A stretch of DNA of 5,357 nt from JBAVQS01 sp049694275 (GTDB taxonomy: Bacteria > Chloroflexota > Anaerolineae > UBA4142 > SHND01), in contig JBAVQS010000188.1 of NCBI GenBank assembly GCA_049694275.1, positions 1 through 5,357 on the forward strand. Direction: 5' to 3'. Positions 4,249 to 5,357 of the stretch are shown one piece after another (position 1 is the first letter of the stretch; each line of letters begins with the position of its first letter). Below the pieces are notes generated by a model. The model was given only the letters and a program-made list of their open reading frames with translations. It made no database searches and had not been told where the DNA came from. Made by a program: the position numbers and the translations under genes.

Positions 4249-5357
4249 ATGTCCCATACGAACTTGACCGTTTATGGCGCAAGCTGGTGCAGCGACTGCA
4301 AACGCGCCAAGATGTTTCTGGGCGAGCAGCGCGTCCATTATAACTGGGTGGATGTCGAACAGAATGCGGATGGGCTTGCGTTTGTCGAGAATGCGAATCA
4401 CGGCAAACGAATCATCCCAACGATCGTGTTTGACGACGGCAGCCTGCTCATCGAGCCGAGCAATGCCGAATTGGCTGCCAAGCTCGGGCTCCAGACGCAG
4501 GCGAGCATGCAGTATTACGACCTTATCGTCATCGGCGGCGGTCCCGCCGGGCTGACGACGGCGCTCTATGGGGCGCGCGAGGGGCTGGCCGTTCTGGTCA
4601 TCGAAAAGAGCGGGCTGGGCGGCCAGGCCGGGGTAACCGAATGGCTCGACAACTTTCCCGGCTTTCCGGACGGCATCGGCGGCAGCGATTTTGCCGACCG
4701 CCTCGTACGCCAGGCGCGGCGCTTTGGCGTCGAGCTGTTGCAGGCGCAAGAGGTAACGAGCTTTCGTACGGAAGAAGAATCACACTATGTGACCACCACC
4801 GACGGCAATGAATACGGCGCACGGGCAATCCTGATTGCAACCGGCAGCCGGTATCGCCGGCTGGGCGTCCCCGGCGAGGAAGAGCTGATTGGCGCCGGCG
4901 TCCACTTTTGCGCGACGTGCGACGGTCCTTTTTACAAGGGTAAGGAGCTTGCGGTTGTCGGCGGCGGGAACAGCGCGGGCGAAGAGAGTCTCTTCCTGGC
5001 GCAGTTTGCCAGCCACGTCACGATCCTGGTGCGCGGGCGAGAGATGACGGCGAGCAAAATTGTCGTTGACAAAGTCACTGAAAATCCCAAAATCAGTGTC
5101 CGCTATAACACCTCCATCGCCGAGTTGCACGGCGAGGGCAAGCTCAAGGGCATCACAGTCTCCGATGGACAGACCGGCCAGACTGAACTGATTCACCCTG
5201 CCGGACTCTTTGTCTTTATCGGCCTCACCCCCAACACCGCCTTTTTGCCCACAACCATCGAACGCGACCCGTACGGCTTTATCAAGACGAGCCCGATGCT
5301 CGAAACCAGTGTTCCCGGCGTCTTTGCCGCCGGCGACGCACGGCTCGGGAGCACCAA
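4249..5357 (+). CDS. Glutaredoxin-thioredoxin reductase fusion, 3' end beyond window
   Basis: The frame is open from ATG 4249-4251 (AGGAG at 4238-4242, spacing 6) to the window edge, giving 369 residues. Residues 1 to about 80 are a glutaredoxin/mycoredoxin-like domain: VYGASWCSDC (8-17, active site Cys14-Cys17), cis-Pro57 in IIPT and EPSNAELAAKL. From about 89 comes a low-molecular-weight thioredoxin reductase: FAD motif IGGGPAG (95-101), CATCDG (221-226, redox Cys221-Cys224), NADP-fold motif VGGGNSAGEE (237-246) and FAAGDARLGST at the end. The usual HRR of the NADPH site is LVRGRE (260-265), and GDxRxGST is typical of a divergent thioredoxin-reductase-like group, so the electron donor is uncertain. 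Inferred role: electrons pass from a nicotinamide cofactor through FAD and Cys221/224 to Cys14/17, making a self-contained disulfide reductase. Only a short C-terminal part should be missing. It has its own probable promoter and no evident link to the aromatic genes. Confidence 0.92.
   Translation, partial: MSHTNLTVYGASWCSDCKRAKMFLGEQRVHYNWVDVEQNADGLAFVENANHGKRIIPTIVFDDGSLLIEPSNAELAAKLGLQTQASMQYYDLIVIGGGPAGLTTALYGAREGLAVLVIEKSGLGGQAGVTEWLDNFPGFPDGIGGSDFADRLVRQARRFGVELLQAQEVTSFRTEEESHYVTTTDGNEYGARAILIATGSRYRRLGVPGEEELIGAGVHFCATCDGPFYKGKELAVVGGGNSAGEESLFLAQFASHVTILVRGREMTASKIVVDKVTENPKISVRYNTSIAELHGEGKLKGITVSDGQTGQTELIHPAGLFVFIGLTPNTAFLPTTIERDPYGFIKTSPMLETSVPGVFAAGDARLGST

Noticed and set aside
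4159..4749. Minus-strand frame of 196 codons
   Set aside because: It is opposite the glutaredoxin-thioredoxin reductase gene and has no recognisable motif or ribosome binding site. The plus strand carries two clear redox domains here.

Overview
The window is GC-rich, gene-dense bacterial DNA carrying amino-acid biosynthesis genes and one redox gene. The proteins point to a bacterium outside the Proteobacteria. IlvD resembles the Bacillus type. The DAHP synthase is a type I-beta enzyme whose length and metal-ligand numbering match the Thermotoga protein. The redox protein joins an actinobacterial-style glutaredoxin to a thioredoxin reductase. Chloroflexota is my best guess, made from memory of similar proteins and held with low confidence.

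Layout: bases 1-1420 hold most of ilvD on the minus strand, cut at its 3' end by the window edge. Upstream of it on the same strand are a 66-codon unknown ORF with a very strong Shine-Dalgarno (1466-1666), two tandem intrinsic terminators (1691-1717 and 1743-1769) and a short reading frame extremely rich in Ile, Leu and Val (1789-1902). On the plus strand a promoter (2011-2040) leads into a Phe/Tyr-rich short reading frame (2048-2131), an intrinsic terminator (2150-2182), then pheA (2201-3037) and a DAHP synthase gene (3090-4103). A separate promoter (4142-4171) precedes a glutaredoxin-thioredoxin reductase fusion (4249 to the window end, 3' end missing).

The main discovery is the divergent control region at about 1740-2185. 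Both directions look like classical ribosome-mediated transcription attenuators. On the plus side the leader peptide carries 4 Phe and 2 Tyr codons. I can trace all three mutually exclusive pairings by eye: protector 2047-2055/2117-2125, antiterminator 2109-2126/2153-2169 and terminator 2150-2160/2166-2176. On the minus side the leader peptide has 13 Ile/Leu/Val among residues 3-19. A 13-bp antiterminator (1819-1831 with 1753-1765) competes with the terminator at 1743-1769. Each promoter has an extended -10 so close to the leader start codon that both leader peptides appear to be translated from leaderless mRNA.

How the parts would work together: shortage of charged tRNA-Phe or tRNA-Tyr would raise expression of DAHP synthase (entry to the shikimate pathway) and prephenate dehydratase (Phe branch). 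Shortage of charged Ile, Leu or Val tRNAs would raise IlvD (Ile/Val, and through ketoisovalerate Leu). Two pathways would thus be sensed separately by back-to-back RNA switches. This is a reading of sequence only; no folding or database search was run.
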